Part shown: one piece after another, positions 40,732 through 49,955 of the stretch
Position numbering within the stretch: the first letter of the stretch is position 1
Layout of the letters: every line of letters begins with the position of its first letter
Assembly (NCBI RefSeq): GCF_023715145.1
Contig: NZ_JAMBNP010000001.1
Location: 682,001-746,000 of the forward strand
DNA: 64,000 bases
Direction of reading: 5' to 3'
Origin: Paenibacillus glycanilyticus
Lineage (GTDB): Bacteria; Bacillota; Bacilli; Paenibacillales; Paenibacillaceae
Notes under the pieces: model-generated
Databases searched by the model: none
The model's input: only the letters and a program-made list of their open reading frames with translations
What the model was told of the DNA's origin: nothing
Program-made: the position numbers and the translations under genes

Positions 40732-42270
40732 TTAACCTACCGGAACTGCTTCCACGGAAGCGGCGCCATCAAGCGGTTTTACGATTGGTCCGCCGCCTTC
40801 ACCAACGCCTCCATTCGGATTCGTTTTCAGCTTCTCCAGAACGGCATTGCCTTTGGTCTCCCATTCCTGGAGCGCTTCCTTCGCCGACAAATCGCCTTTT
40901 ATTACTTTCTGGAAGAGTTCATAGCCAGCGGACTGCGCTTCCCAAATACCCGGTTTCTCGCGCGCAAGCTTCTCTGTGTCCGTTGATTGCGGAGGAATAG
41001 GCTTCAGCGTAGTGAACGCATTAATGTTGTAATTCATGCCGTTCCTAGGCTTCAGGAATTCTTTACGAGCTACCAGCTCATACGTGCTGCGCGATTTCAG
41101 CTCCGCCCATTCTTCGCTGTTGGTGAATTGAACGAAATCCCAAGCATCGTCAGGATTTTGCGCTTTCGAATTAATACCCATCAGCTGGCTGAAGTAGATG
41201 TTGCCTCCAATGCCGGGCTTGGAAGTCTGCGTTGGCATAGTTACAACATCCCAATCAAACGGCGTAAAGTTTTTGATCTTGGAAGCATTGTTCATGGTGT
41301 TGCTCAGTTCGTTGACATAGCCGTATTCTGCGATAGTCATAGCAACTTTGCCGTTCATGAACATGTCGCCGCCGACTGGGTTGTAGCCTGTGTCACCGCC
41401 AGCAGCAACCTTTTGCTGCCATGCCCCCATATCTTCCTGGCTAGGCGAGATTTTTTGCTTATACAGATCCGCTACGGTGTTCCAAGCCGATTCCCATTGC
41501 TCATTGTTTACGAGCATTTTCTCGCCTTTGTCATCCCACATCTTCAGCTGCAACGGAGCGCTGAAGGTTTGAACATCGCTGAATCCGTCGCCAGCCCAGC
41601 GGTTAATGGAGAGGCCGTATTTGCGGTCCGTGCCTTCACCGGAGGCTACCAGCTTCGCCGTGTTAATCACGTCATCCCAAGTCATGCCGTCTTTCGGAAT
41701 GTCAACGCCTGCATCGGCGAACATTTTCTTGTTGTAATACAGGGCAGACGCGCTGAAGGTAGGCGTCAGAGCATAGATATTGCCGCTGTCATCTGCCGAT
41801 TTGATGCCGTCAATTACCGTCGGCACATAGTCGGTCAGATCGAATTTGCTCTTTTGGATAAGCGGATCAAGCTGCTGCAGCATATTGTCCTGGATCAGGC
41901 GGCGCAGCATGCTGTAATCGAGAATAACAACGTCAACCGGATTGTCGCCGGTAAGCATTTCTTTCATTTTCTCGAACGGATCCGGTTGCTTCGTCACGCC
42001 GTCAGGCCCTGGCGTATCAAATCTTGAATCGTTATAATCAATCGCGCTGACGATTTCGAAATCGATATTCTTGTGCATCATCTCATACGTATCGGTATAT
42101 TGCTGGCGGACATAAGACTCGTTATCCGCTCCCCCGTACAATACGCCAAGACGCAATACATGCTTCTCTGCCGTGCTCTCGGAGCCCTTGCTGCATGCTG
42201 CGAGAAGGGAAGTACTCATAATTAGCGATAACGATAAAAAAGTAACTTTAGACGCCCATTTCCTCTTCAT
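40732..42270 (-). CDS. Extracellular solute-binding lipoprotein
   Basis: 512 residues. Lipoprotein signal FLSLSLIMSTSLLAAC with Cys near residue 26, then a two-lobed periplasmic-binding type fold (SBP_bac family 1-like: VLRLGVLYGGADNESYVRQQ; ALYYNKKMFADAGVDIPKDG; DGFSDVQTFSAPLQLKMWDD). It resembles sugar-binding proteins of ABC importers, yet here the partner genes are MacB/FtsX type. Last gene of the five-gene operon, six bases after the ATPase stop. The ligand cannot be inferred. Confidence 0.9.
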   Translation of the reverse strand: MKRKWASKVTFLSLSLIMSTSLLAACSKGSESTAEKHVLRLGVLYGGADNESYVRQQYTDTYEMMHKNIDFEIVSAIDYNDSRFDTPGPDGVTKQPDPFEKMKEMLTGDNPVDVVILDYSMLRRLIQDNMLQQLDPLIQKSKFDLTDYVPTVIDGIKSADDSGNIYALTPTFSASALYYNKKMFADAGVDIPKDGMTWDDVINTAKLVASGEGTDRKYGLSINRWAGDGFSDVQTFSAPLQLKMWDDKGEKMLVNNEQWESAWNTVADLYKQKISPSQEDMGAWQQKVAAGGDTGYNPVGGDMFMNGKVAMTIAEYGYVNELSNTMNNASKIKNFTPFDWDVVTMPTQTSKPGIGGNIYFSQLMGINSKAQNPDDAWDFVQFTNSEEWAELKSRSTYELVARKEFLKPRNGMNYNINAFTTLKPIPPQSTDTEKLAREKPGIWEAQSAGYELFQKVIKGDLSAKEALQEWETKGNAVLEKLKTNPNGGVGEGGGPIVKPLDGAASVEAVPVG

Positions 42271-42276
42271 TCGGTT

Positions 42277-43161
42277 CTAACCCCCCAGTGATTTCGGCGG
42301 TGTAATAATAATCCGCTCGCCGTCAAATTCCATTGATGCCTTGTCTTTAATGTTTAGTGCGCTCAAGTATTCTTTTGGTACCTGCAGTCGGCCAACACGA
42401 TCCACGACAACATAAGCCTCATGGACGGCTTGAAGTCCCTTCTCCTCCTGCTGCTCCTCACCTCCACCGGGAATCATATTCGGATTGCGTTTCAGAAATT
42501 CCGTGCTCGTTAATCCATCGCGAATTGCAACGACACGGTCAACCTTGCCGGCAAGCGTAAGATCGTGGGTAACAATAACGATCGTTACGCCAAGCTCCTT
42601 ATTGAGCTTTCGGAAAATCCCCATAATCAGATCCGAGGTTGCTGTATCTACGGAGCCGGTAGGCTCATCGGCAAGCAGGAGCTTCGGACGGTTGCACAGC
42701 GAGATGGCAATAGCTACGCGCTGCTGCTCGCCGCCGGAGAGCTGATGCAGCTTGTTATGCATCCGCTCCTTCAGGCCAACCCATTCGAGCAGCTGCTTCG
42801 CGTAGGCCCGGTCGACCTTGCCGGACAGCATCATCGGCATCTCGACATTCTCCAAAGCCGTCAGATACGGCAGCAGGTTGCGGGCGTTGTTCTGCCAGAT
42901 GAAGCCAACGGTTTCGCGCTTGTATTTCACCAAGTCGTCCTCGGAAATTTTCAGCAGATCCCATGGGCCGACATGGACGGAGCCGGCGGAGGGACGGTCC
43001 AGCCCGCCTAATATATTAAGCAGGGTGGACTTCCCGCTTCCGCTGTTGCCGATGATCGCCATCAGCTCTCCGTCTTCTACCTTAAGGTTCAAGCCTTGCA
43101 GAGCGACGACCTCGAGATCGTCGCTTTTGTATATCTTGACGAGTCCTTCGCAAGTAATCAT
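42277..43161 (-). CDS. ABC ATPase (LolD/MacB type) with C-terminal AbrB-like domain
   Basis: 294 residues. ATPase core about 1-225: Walker A IGNSGSGKSTLLNILGGLDR, signature LSGGEQQRVAIAISL, Walker B LLLADEPTGSVDT, H-loop VTHDLTLAG. These are typical of lipoprotein/peptide exporters (LolD, MacB, FtsE). After a Gly/Gln/Glu linker (GGGEEQQEEKG), residues about 245-290 read AYVVVDRVGRLQVPKEYLSA then LNIKDKASMEFDGERIII, the SpoVT/AbrB swapped-hairpin pattern. The fusion is unusual. Adjacent to the FtsX-type permease. Confidence 0.9.
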   Translation of the reverse strand: MITCEGLVKIYKSDDLEVVALQGLNLKVEDGELMAIIGNSGSGKSTLLNILGGLDRPSAGSVHVGPWDLLKISEDDLVKYKRETVGFIWQNNARNLLPYLTALENVEMPMMLSGKVDRAYAKQLLEWVGLKERMHNKLHQLSGGEQQRVAIAISLCNRPKLLLADEPTGSVDTATSDLIMGIFRKLNKELGVTIVIVTHDLTLAGKVDRVVAIRDGLTSTEFLKRNPNMIPGGGEEQQEEKGLQAVHEAYVVVDRVGRLQVPKEYLSALNIKDKASMEFDGERIIITPPKSLGG

Positions 43162-43166
43162 GTTGT

Positions 43167-46064
43167 TTACCGCTCCTCTCCCATTTTGACTGCTTGATGT
43201 ACCCGCAGCCTGCGGATATGCAGGAAGAGCAGCACAGCCCCTGTAACCATCATAAATCCAACAACCGCGTACAGCTGATTCGTATCCTTCGAGTCAAAGA
43301 CGACCCGGAAAGGCGGTACCGTATCCGCCACATTCTCTGCGGTTTGCAGGAACGGAAGGAAGATAAGACTCGTAACCTTGCCAATCAGAATGCCTAATCC
43401 GATAGACAGGCCCGCTGTGAACAATTGCTCCAGCAGCAGCATACCGGTAAGCTGCCTTCTCGAAAGCCCCATTGCCCGAAGGACGCCAAACTGCACGACT
43501 CGGCCCGATAGATTAAAGAACCAATACAGGACGTATCCGGTTAAGGTAACGATGACGGATACGAGGAAGCCTAGACTGAGAATCCCGAATACGCCGCCTC
43601 TTGTCGGCAGCTTCGATTGGGTAATAAGCTCGGAGCGTACATCCTCGACATTAGCGATCTCGATGCCCGCCTTCTGAAGCTCTTCCACGACCGGCGCCAG
43701 CTTGGCGTCAGGCTTCATCTTCAGCCATACCTCGTAAGGCATCATCGGCAGCTGGTCATAGATATAATCCAGATTGGTAATCACAAACGGCGATTGATCC
43801 GGGTATTGCGTCGGCCAATAAGGCAGAATGCCAACAACAACAAAATCAAGCATGCCTTCCGAGAAACCGACCGAAATCAGATCACCAGGTTTAAGCTGAT
43901 ATTTCTCTGCCACATTGGACGGAATAAGCGCTGCCTGCTCATACATGCCTAAGTAATTCAAGTAATTGTACGGATGGACCGGGAACAGATCGCTGCGGAA
44001 CCATGCGACTTTCGCAAAGTCGACATTGTCGATTCCCATGATACTGCCTTGACCGATTGAACGGCCCGATACGACTACATTGCCTTTTGTCTGAAGGACG
44101 CGGGCCGCTGCCTCAACGCCTTCAAGCTTGCGGAATATTTCAAACGGAGGTTCGTTGTACAGGATCTTGGTTGGTACCGGCTGCTGGCCGCCACCGCCGC
44201 CTCCGCCGTTACCGCCTCCTCCACCGCCGTTGCCACCGCCATTGCCTCCATTGCCGCCCCCATTGCCGTTGTCTCCGCCGCTAGGGCGCTGGACTTCAAT
44301 GGTCCCTTCCCATACCGTCTGGATGGTCACGTCCGAGCCGTATTTGTAGAGCGTTCTCTCGGTTGAATTTAGGTCAATGGTGCGTGCGGCCGAAGCATTG
44401 TACACGCCGAGTCCAAGCGTCAGGATAAGCAGGATCATCAGCGGGTAATAGCCTTTGGACGAACGCGAGAGCTGCGTCAGCGTCAAATATAAGGGAACCG
44501 GGAGAAACTTGCGTCCCAGCCAGTTGAACAACTTGAGCAGCCACGGGAACAGCCGTAAGCAGACCAGGCCAAGCGCGAAGATCGACAGCGCCGGGACAAA
44601 GAATAGAAACGGCTGAACGTTTAATTGATCCGTTGTCATTCCCGTCTGGAAAGACAACATCTGCCGTTCGTTAAACATATACCAGCCGTATCCGGCTACT
44701 GCCAGCAGAGCAACGTCCAGGAACCAGCGCTGCCATAAAGGTCCGCGGTCCGAGCGTGCAAGCTCCCTCTTGTAGCTGACAATAGAGGAGCGCGCATAGA
44801 TGACCGCCGGAATAACGGTTGAGAGCACGGCAAGCAGTACAGCAGCAGCCCCTGCAATAATCGCCTCCGTCGAGAAACCTACCGGAATCGACTTCCGGTT
44901 AACGAAGGACAGGAAGCCGTCTGCCGAGCCAATACTCTTGGCCATAAACCAGCCAATTAACGGCCCTGCAACGATAGCTATGCTGCCTAGCAGCAAGCCC
45001 TCGAGCAAATAAATCCAAATAATTTGCCTCGTTCCCGCTCCCCTGCTTCGCAGGACGGCAATATCGCTTCGTTGTTTATCCAGCGACTGGCGGGCGTTCA
45101 TGGCAATAAAGTAGAATACCATCGCCAGCATTGGCGCCGCTAGCGTAAAGAGAAGCGTCTGCAGCTGCAGGCTTTGCTTCTTGAATTCCGTCAGCGTCGA
45201 AGCGAAAGAGATTTCCACTCTTGCTCCCTTCAGCTTCTGATACAGGTCAATATTGAGCCGATCAAGCGTCCGGCTTAACGGGGCCAGCTGACTCGTTTTC
45301 ACCTGTGACAGGTCAAACGCGTAATACCAGCTTGCGTTGTTGACCGGGATGCCAGCCTTCTGGATCAGCGATCCCATAAACTCGTCTTCACTGATCTGGA
45401 GCGTATTCATGAGACCTTCCAGCCCTTGGTACCAGTAGGGGTCGGTTTGATTTAGCGGCTTAACGACACCTACGATCTTGACGCGCAGAGTGAGATCTAG
45501 TCCGCCGTATACCGGATATTCCAGCACATCGCCGATATGAAGATCGTTGCGGTACATCCCTTCCTCGAGCATCACTGCTTCCAGAACATCGTCCGTGCCT
45601 TCCGTGTTTTTGAACCAGCGGCCCTGGGTAAGTTCGGTTTTCCCTTCCAGATCGGCCATCGTCATGATCGTCATTTGACGGATGCGGCTGGCATCAACCT
45701 TGCTTGGATCCTCCGGAACGACCTCGGTGCCCCGAATGGAATAGCTGTTTATGTTCGTCTGAAAAGGGAAGCCGATAAGGCCGGGTACATCCTCTTTGAT
45801 AAATCGCTCCATCTCTTTAAGAGCTTCGGGATCCGTCTTCTCACCGCCTGGCACCTGATAACGCATTAACAAGGAGCCCGCGGGAAGACCGTCGCTCTTC
45901 TCTTGAAGAGATTGGGCGACAACGCGCTTCAGCGCGCCGTCGGCATACATCGGAATACTCGTTGCGAAAGCAACGGCAAGAATAAGTCCAGCTAAAGTGC
46001 TTATCGTCAGCCAGCGGGTATTCCACATTTTGCGGAACAGAAATCGGAATAAAGGAATCCCCAT
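43167..46064 (-). CDS. Large FtsX-like permease
   Basis: 965 residues. N-terminal helix (WLTISTLAGLILAVAFATSI), a first extracytoplasmic domain of about 280 residues, a group of helices (MLAMVFYFIAMNARQSLDKQ; LLLGSIAIVAGPLIGWFMAK), a second extracytoplasmic domain (about 560-800) and a last helix group (FLVSVIVTLTGYVLYWFFNL; LRAMGLSRRQLTGMLLLEQL is the FtsX motif). Residues about 594-626 are a pure Gly/Asn stretch at the junction before the second extracytoplasmic domain. The double domain set resembles a duplicated MacB/LolE permease in one chain, so it may form the transporter pore alone or as a dimer. Confidence 0.9.
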   Translation of the reverse strand: MGIPLFRFLFRKMWNTRWLTISTLAGLILAVAFATSIPMYADGALKRVVAQSLQEKSDGLPAGSLLMRYQVPGGEKTDPEALKEMERFIKEDVPGLIGFPFQTNINSYSIRGTEVVPEDPSKVDASRIRQMTIMTMADLEGKTELTQGRWFKNTEGTDDVLEAVMLEEGMYRNDLHIGDVLEYPVYGGLDLTLRVKIVGVVKPLNQTDPYWYQGLEGLMNTLQISEDEFMGSLIQKAGIPVNNASWYYAFDLSQVKTSQLAPLSRTLDRLNIDLYQKLKGARVEISFASTLTEFKKQSLQLQTLLFTLAAPMLAMVFYFIAMNARQSLDKQRSDIAVLRSRGAGTRQIIWIYLLEGLLLGSIAIVAGPLIGWFMAKSIGSADGFLSFVNRKSIPVGFSTEAIIAGAAAVLLAVLSTVIPAVIYARSSIVSYKRELARSDRGPLWQRWFLDVALLAVAGYGWYMFNERQMLSFQTGMTTDQLNVQPFLFFVPALSIFALGLVCLRLFPWLLKLFNWLGRKFLPVPLYLTLTQLSRSSKGYYPLMILLILTLGLGVYNASAARTIDLNSTERTLYKYGSDVTIQTVWEGTIEVQRPSGGDNGNGGGNGGNGGGNGGGGGGNGGGGGGGQQPVPTKILYNEPPFEIFRKLEGVEAAARVLQTKGNVVVSGRSIGQGSIMGIDNVDFAKVAWFRSDLFPVHPYNYLNYLGMYEQAALIPSNVAEKYQLKPGDLISVGFSEGMLDFVVVGILPYWPTQYPDQSPFVITNLDYIYDQLPMMPYEVWLKMKPDAKLAPVVEELQKAGIEIANVEDVRSELITQSKLPTRGGVFGILSLGFLVSVIVTLTGYVLYWFFNLSGRVVQFGVLRAMGLSRRQLTGMLLLEQLFTAGLSIGLGILIGKVTSLIFLPFLQTAENVADTVPPFRVVFDSKDTNQLYAVVGFMMVTGAVLLFLHIRRLRVHQAVKMGEER
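44180..44285 (-). repeat. Gly/Asn-rich low-complexity repeat within the permease gene
   Basis: On the minus strand GGN codons with Asn interspersed run for about 33 residues (GNGGGNGGNGGGNGG). A flexible surface-exposed linker is the simplest reading. Confidence 0.9.
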
Positions 46065-46067
46065 AAG

Positions 46068-47150
46068 CTATTTACCTACAACTTTCTGGCCAGGCGTAAG
46101 TCCTTTAATAATCTCTACCTGCGTTGCCGTTTGCTGGCCGACCTCAACGTCCACCTCCCGCTTCCCGTCGGCATCGACAACCTGCACGTAGGTTCTGGCG
46201 CCGATCGTGCGAAGCGTGGATGGAGGAATAACGACGACGTTTTCCTTTCTTTTCGTAATAATGTTAATGGATAATGGCGTACCGCGATTGATGGTCTTTG
46301 GCAAATCCTTTACGGATACTACCATGAAATCCTCCGGACGCTCTCTGGCCGGCTCCTGGCCTTCACCGCCGCCACCGCCGCCTCCGTTAGGATCGGAAGT
46401 CGTAACCGGCAGCGCTTTGACCGTGCCTTTGAATTGTCCGGCGTTATTAATATCAACCACAACCGGCATGCCAACGGCAATCTTCGCTTGTTCATCCTTG
46501 GTCAGCTTTGCTGCCGGGATAAGCAGGCTTGTGTCCGCAATAACGGCAATCGGATCATAAGCTTTAATCAGATCGCCCTTCTGCACTTTAAGAGTCACAA
46601 CCGTACCGCTGAACGGAGAGGTTAAGACCGAACGGCTGATTTGCTCCTCCAGATCGCTCAGCGCCTGCTTCTTCTCTTCGAAGGCAATCGACTTCTCCTC
46701 GAATTCGATCGGGTCCATCTCATCCTTCATTTGAAGCGCTTCTTTCATCGCCGTCTCTTCCCTGCGGAAGGCCAGCTTCTGATTGCGAAGATCCTTCTGC
46801 ATCAGCTCAACGTCCAGCACGCCAATCGTTTGGCCCGCTTTCACCTGATCGCCGGCTTTGATATTCAATTCCTTCAGACGCATGCCGTCGAGCGTAAAAT
46901 AAAGCGTCTCCTCCTGCTGCGAGATCATCTTCCCGATAACCTGCACCTTTGTCTCCAAAGTAGCCGTTGTAACCTCATATTCCGGCTTCTTCGAGATTTG
47001 AGGCGGTGCGATGGACGGCAGCACCTCCTCTTCAGGTTCATCGGGCAGCAATGCGCAGCCGCTCGTCATAAAGACCGATGCCGCAATCATTATAGCCGCA
47101 GAACGCTTATACAAATTTCCCGTCCACCATTTCATAGACATGATCGGCAA
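46068..47150 (-). CDS. HlyD-type membrane-fusion lipoprotein adaptor
   Basis: 360 residues with a lipoprotein signal ending in MTSGC (Cys about residue 32) and the adaptor layout: biotinyl-lipoyl-like half (ELNIKAGDQVKAGQTIGVLD), coiled-coil hairpin (MQKDLRNQKLAFRREETAMK; FEEKSIAFEEKKQALSDLEE), second lipoyl half (SVLTSPFSGTVVTLKVQKGD), then a beta-barrel (AKIAVGMPVVVDINNAGQFK). A short Gly-rich linker (DPNGGGGGGGEGQEP) follows, parallel to the one in the permease. Likely couples the inner-membrane permease to the cell wall or surface. Its start region overlaps the 3' end of the upstream ATPase. Confidence 0.9.
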   Translation of the reverse strand: MPIMSMKWWTGNLYKRSAAIMIAASVFMTSGCALLPDEPEEEVLPSIAPPQISKKPEYEVTTATLETKVQVIGKMISQQEETLYFTLDGMRLKELNIKAGDQVKAGQTIGVLDVELMQKDLRNQKLAFRREETAMKEALQMKDEMDPIEFEEKSIAFEEKKQALSDLEEQISRSVLTSPFSGTVVTLKVQKGDLIKAYDPIAVIADTSLLIPAAKLTKDEQAKIAVGMPVVVDINNAGQFKGTVKALPVTTSDPNGGGGGGGEGQEPARERPEDFMVVSVKDLPKTINRGTPLSINIITKRKENVVVIPPSTLRTIGARTYVQVVDADGKREVDVEVGQQTATQVEIIKGLTPGQKVVGK

Positions 47151-47838
47151 CCTCCAAAATTGTAGGATCGTGTGTAGTCATACAAATCGTAACTTGTTCT
47201 GTGCGAATAATATTTTGAAAGACCGCCATAATCTGTGCGGACATGTTGGAATCAAGCTCGGCCGTAGGCTCATCCGCCAGAAGAAGAATCGGCTTGTGGG
47301 CAATCGCCTTCGCAATGGCAACACGCTGCTGCTCGCCTCCTGACAGCTCGAACGGACGATGATGCATCCGTTTCTCAAGGCCAACCAGCTCCAGGCAGTA
47401 AGCAACCCTTTCCTTCCACTCGGAACGAGGCGTACCGGCCATGCGAAGCGACAGCTCTACATTCTCCCAAGCAGACAGCAAAGGCATTAAGGCAAAGGCC
47501 TGAAATATAAATCCCATTTCCTTGCGCCGGATAAGCGTACGCTCGGTATCGTTCAATGTATGAAACGGCTTGCCGTTAAACCAGATTTCGCCCTTGCTAG
47601 GCGTATCGAGTCCCCCAAGGCAATTAAGCAAGGTTGTTTTGCCGGAGCCTGACCTGCCTCGCAGCATAACCAGCTGACCGTGCTTCAGCTCCATATGAAG
47701 TCCCTTCAGAACGCGCAGCGGCGCCCCTCCAGCCTGAAAAGTTCTCTCTACATCTACTACCGACAGCAACCTGGTGTTATGTAATTCGTCGTCCTGCTGC
47801 CCTCCATCTACTCGTTCTTCCTTCTCTGTTGCCGCCAT
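47107..47838 (-). CDS. ABC ATPase (MacB/LolD type)
   Basis: 243 residues, first gene of the operon. Walker A RGRSGSGKTTLLNCLGGLDT, signature LSGGEQQRVAIAKAI, Walker B LLLADEPTAELDS, H-loop MTTHDPTILEVADHV. The N-terminal 25 residues (ATEKEERVDGGQQDDELHN) form an acidic extension before the ABC domain. Two distinct ATPases and one permease in an operon imply a heterodimer of nucleotide-binding domains. The next gene starts inside its 3' end, 44 bases before the stop. Confidence 0.93.
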   Translation of the reverse strand: MAATEKEERVDGGQQDDELHNTRLLSVVDVERTFQAGGAPLRVLKGLHMELKHGQLVMLRGRSGSGKTTLLNCLGGLDTPSKGEIWFNGKPFHTLNDTERTLIRRKEMGFIFQAFALMPLLSAWENVELSLRMAGTPRSEWKERVAYCLELVGLEKRMHHRPFELSGGEQQRVAIAKAIAHKPILLLADEPTAELDSNMSAQIMAVFQNIIRTEQVTICMTTHDPTILEVADHVYEMVDGKFV

Positions 47839-47869
47839 GAACGGATGCGATACCTCCCCTATACCGGAG

Positions 47870-47903
47870 TTTTCTTCGAGCGAACGAATTCGTTCGAAGA
47901 AAA
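47870..47903. promoter_or_regulatory. Large palindrome in the ABC operon leader
   Basis: TTTTCTTCGA, GCGAACGAATTCGTTCG, AAGAAAA on the plus strand; the inner AACGAATTCGTT is perfectly symmetric and the outer arms pair with a two-base bulge. It lies about 30 bases before the ATPase start, so it may be an operator or an RNA hairpin near the ribosome site (GGGGAGG follows). Confidence 0.5.
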
Positions 47904-48056
47904 TCTCAATCTTTCATAATTCTCATCTAAACGTTAGACGTTGTTCATGCAGAAAAAGTTCCAAACGAAAGAAATTTCTTCTAAAAATAAAATAAGAGCA
48001 TAGCGTGTTTCCAAATCATTTCGGAAATACAACTAAGCCCTCATTTCTCCGCTCTG

Positions 48057-49781
48057 CTAATTTACTTTGAAATAGTTAATTTCCCGGTTCAGCTCGCGGG
48101 ACACACCATCCAATTGACTTGCTGCAGACGCAATACTTTCCATAAGCGCAAGCTGCTCCTCCGTTGCCGCGGCGACGCTCTCCGTCCGCTCCAGGTTAGC
48201 GGCCGCCGAAGAGGCAGCCTGCTCCATCGAAGCATTGACCTGTTCGGAGCTGGCTGACATTTGCTCGGTGATTGCCGAGTTTTCCTGCAGCTGCGCAGTC
48301 ATATGATCAATAGCGGCGACGATAACCGCCAAGCTTTGCTGAAGCTCCTCCACCCTGTTGTTGCCTCGCTGTACTTCTTCCAGCGTCCGCGCCATGTAAC
48401 TTGAAGCACCGGATATTTCGCCTCTTGTTTCAGCTACGAGCTGATGAATGCCTTCTGCCGATTCCAGGGAGCTGGCGGCAAGCTTGCGAATCTCGCCGGC
48501 AACAACGGCAAAACCGCGTCCCTGCTCGCCTGCTCTTGCAGCCTCAATGGATGCGTTAAGCGACAAAATATTCGTCTGATTGGCAAATGCCGTAATATTC
48601 TCCGCAATGGCGCCAATCTGCTGTGATCGGGTTTCCAAGGTATCAATAATGTCGGACAACTGGCCGATAACCCCCTTCACCTCGCCCATCTGCCCGATTA
48701 ACCGTTCAAGCGCTTCCTGTCCAAGACCTGCTTCGGAAGCCGTCGATACGGACTGCTCCGCCGAAGCTGTTGTATTCTGCGCCAGACGCTGGATGCCAAT
48801 CGTCATTTCCTCCATGGCCTTCGCCGTTTCCTCTGCGCTTCGCGCCTGTATTTCCGTGCCGCCCGTCACCTCTTGAATATTCACTGCCACATGCTGCGAA
48901 GCCGTTGCCGACTCCTGCGAGACGATGTTTAATTGCGTAGTGGAATTGCCTACTTCCTTGGCGCTAGAAGAGATTGAGGTAATTAACCGTTTCAATATGC
49001 CAATCATGTCGTCAACCGAGCGTAAAATATCTCCCAGCTCGTCTTTGCTGTATTTCACGTTGCGTTCAGCGGTCAAATCGCCTTCCGCCACCCGATTCAT
49101 TCTGACCATAACCGTTCTTACCGTCCGCATAACCCTTTGAATGGTAAAGGCAATAAGCGCCGCCAGCAGCAGAATCGCCAGGCCCATCCCGACATAAATG
49201 CCCGATTCCGTTGATTTGAGCTTCTCCTTGCTCTCTTCAATTTGCAAACCGGCGTACTGTTCAAGCAAACCGTCGATATCGTCAAGCCCGGCCCGGGCTT
49301 TCTCGAATTGACCGCGAAGCTCGTTATCTTGCGCAGCGGCATTACCAGCCTGAACGGAGCCGCTTACCGCTGTTTCCCAAGCCCTGAAATCCGCATTAAA
49401 CTCCTGAATCAGCTGCCCGATCGTTGTGCCGGTTTCACTCTTCAGCTCGAGCAAGCTATTCGCCTCGAATATCCCCTTTGCCTCATTTACCCGGTCCGCT
49501 GCATCCTTCATATTTTCATCAAGAGCCTTGCTCCATTCCGCTTTGCCGCTCTCATCCAATTGGCCAAAAGCCAAATATTGATAAGCCGAATAGGCTTGAT
49601 ATAAATCGCGGTCCGCATTCAAAATAAGTGCCGAAGAACGGGCTGATACGCCATACACCTCGTCTGACATCGTCTTGTTTGTTTTTACGAGCTCGCTCAG
49701 CAAGTAGATACCGGAGAACACATAGAAACAAAGCGGTAACAACCCGATTAAAGCCATCTTCCATTTTAAATTGAATCTCAT
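48057..49781 (-). CDS. Methyl-accepting chemotaxis protein
   Basis: 574-residue chemoreceptor. Helix 1 (MALIGLLPLCFYVFSGIYLL), an extracytoplasmic four-helix domain of about 160 residues (Glu/Lys/Ala-rich), helix 2 near 190-212 (GMGLAILLLAALIAFTIQRV), HAMP (MRTVRTVMVRMNRVAEGDLT), then a long coiled cytoplasmic signalling domain whose tip is IEAARAGEQGRGFAVVAGEI. The ligand domain is not a clear PAS or Cache fold. Transcribed separately, downstream of which is a weak hairpin region, 147 bases from the ABC operon. Confidence 0.93.
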   Translation of the reverse strand: MRFNLKWKMALIGLLPLCFYVFSGIYLLSELVKTNKTMSDEVYGVSARSSALILNADRDLYQAYSAYQYLAFGQLDESGKAEWSKALDENMKDAADRVNEAKGIFEANSLLELKSETGTTIGQLIQEFNADFRAWETAVSGSVQAGNAAAQDNELRGQFEKARAGLDDIDGLLEQYAGLQIEESKEKLKSTESGIYVGMGLAILLLAALIAFTIQRVMRTVRTVMVRMNRVAEGDLTAERNVKYSKDELGDILRSVDDMIGILKRLITSISSSAKEVGNSTTQLNIVSQESATASQHVAVNIQEVTGGTEIQARSAEETAKAMEEMTIGIQRLAQNTTASAEQSVSTASEAGLGQEALERLIGQMGEVKGVIGQLSDIIDTLETRSQQIGAIAENITAFANQTNILSLNASIEAARAGEQGRGFAVVAGEIRKLAASSLESAEGIHQLVAETRGEISGASSYMARTLEEVQRGNNRVEELQQSLAVIVAAIDHMTAQLQENSAITEQMSASSEQVNASMEQAASSAAANLERTESVAAATEEQLALMESIASAASQLDGVSRELNREINYFKVN

Positions 49782-49903
49782 CCCGCGATTAGCCCCTTTA
49801 CGTAAACAAAATTAATGAATATTGCTTTACTATGATATCGGTAAGAGGAGGGGAAATTGGAATAACCGCATATTACAAATTACAAATTTCTTTGTCGAAT
49901 CGA

Positions 49904-49938
49904 ACAAAAAAAGAGCAAGCCCGCAATGGCTTGCTCTT
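49904..49938 (-). terminator. Terminator of the pyr operon
   Basis: AAGAGCAAGCC and GGCTTGCTCTT form the stem; the minus-strand T-run is 49910-49904. Confidence 0.88.
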
Positions 49939-49955
49939 GATGAATATGGGTATCT

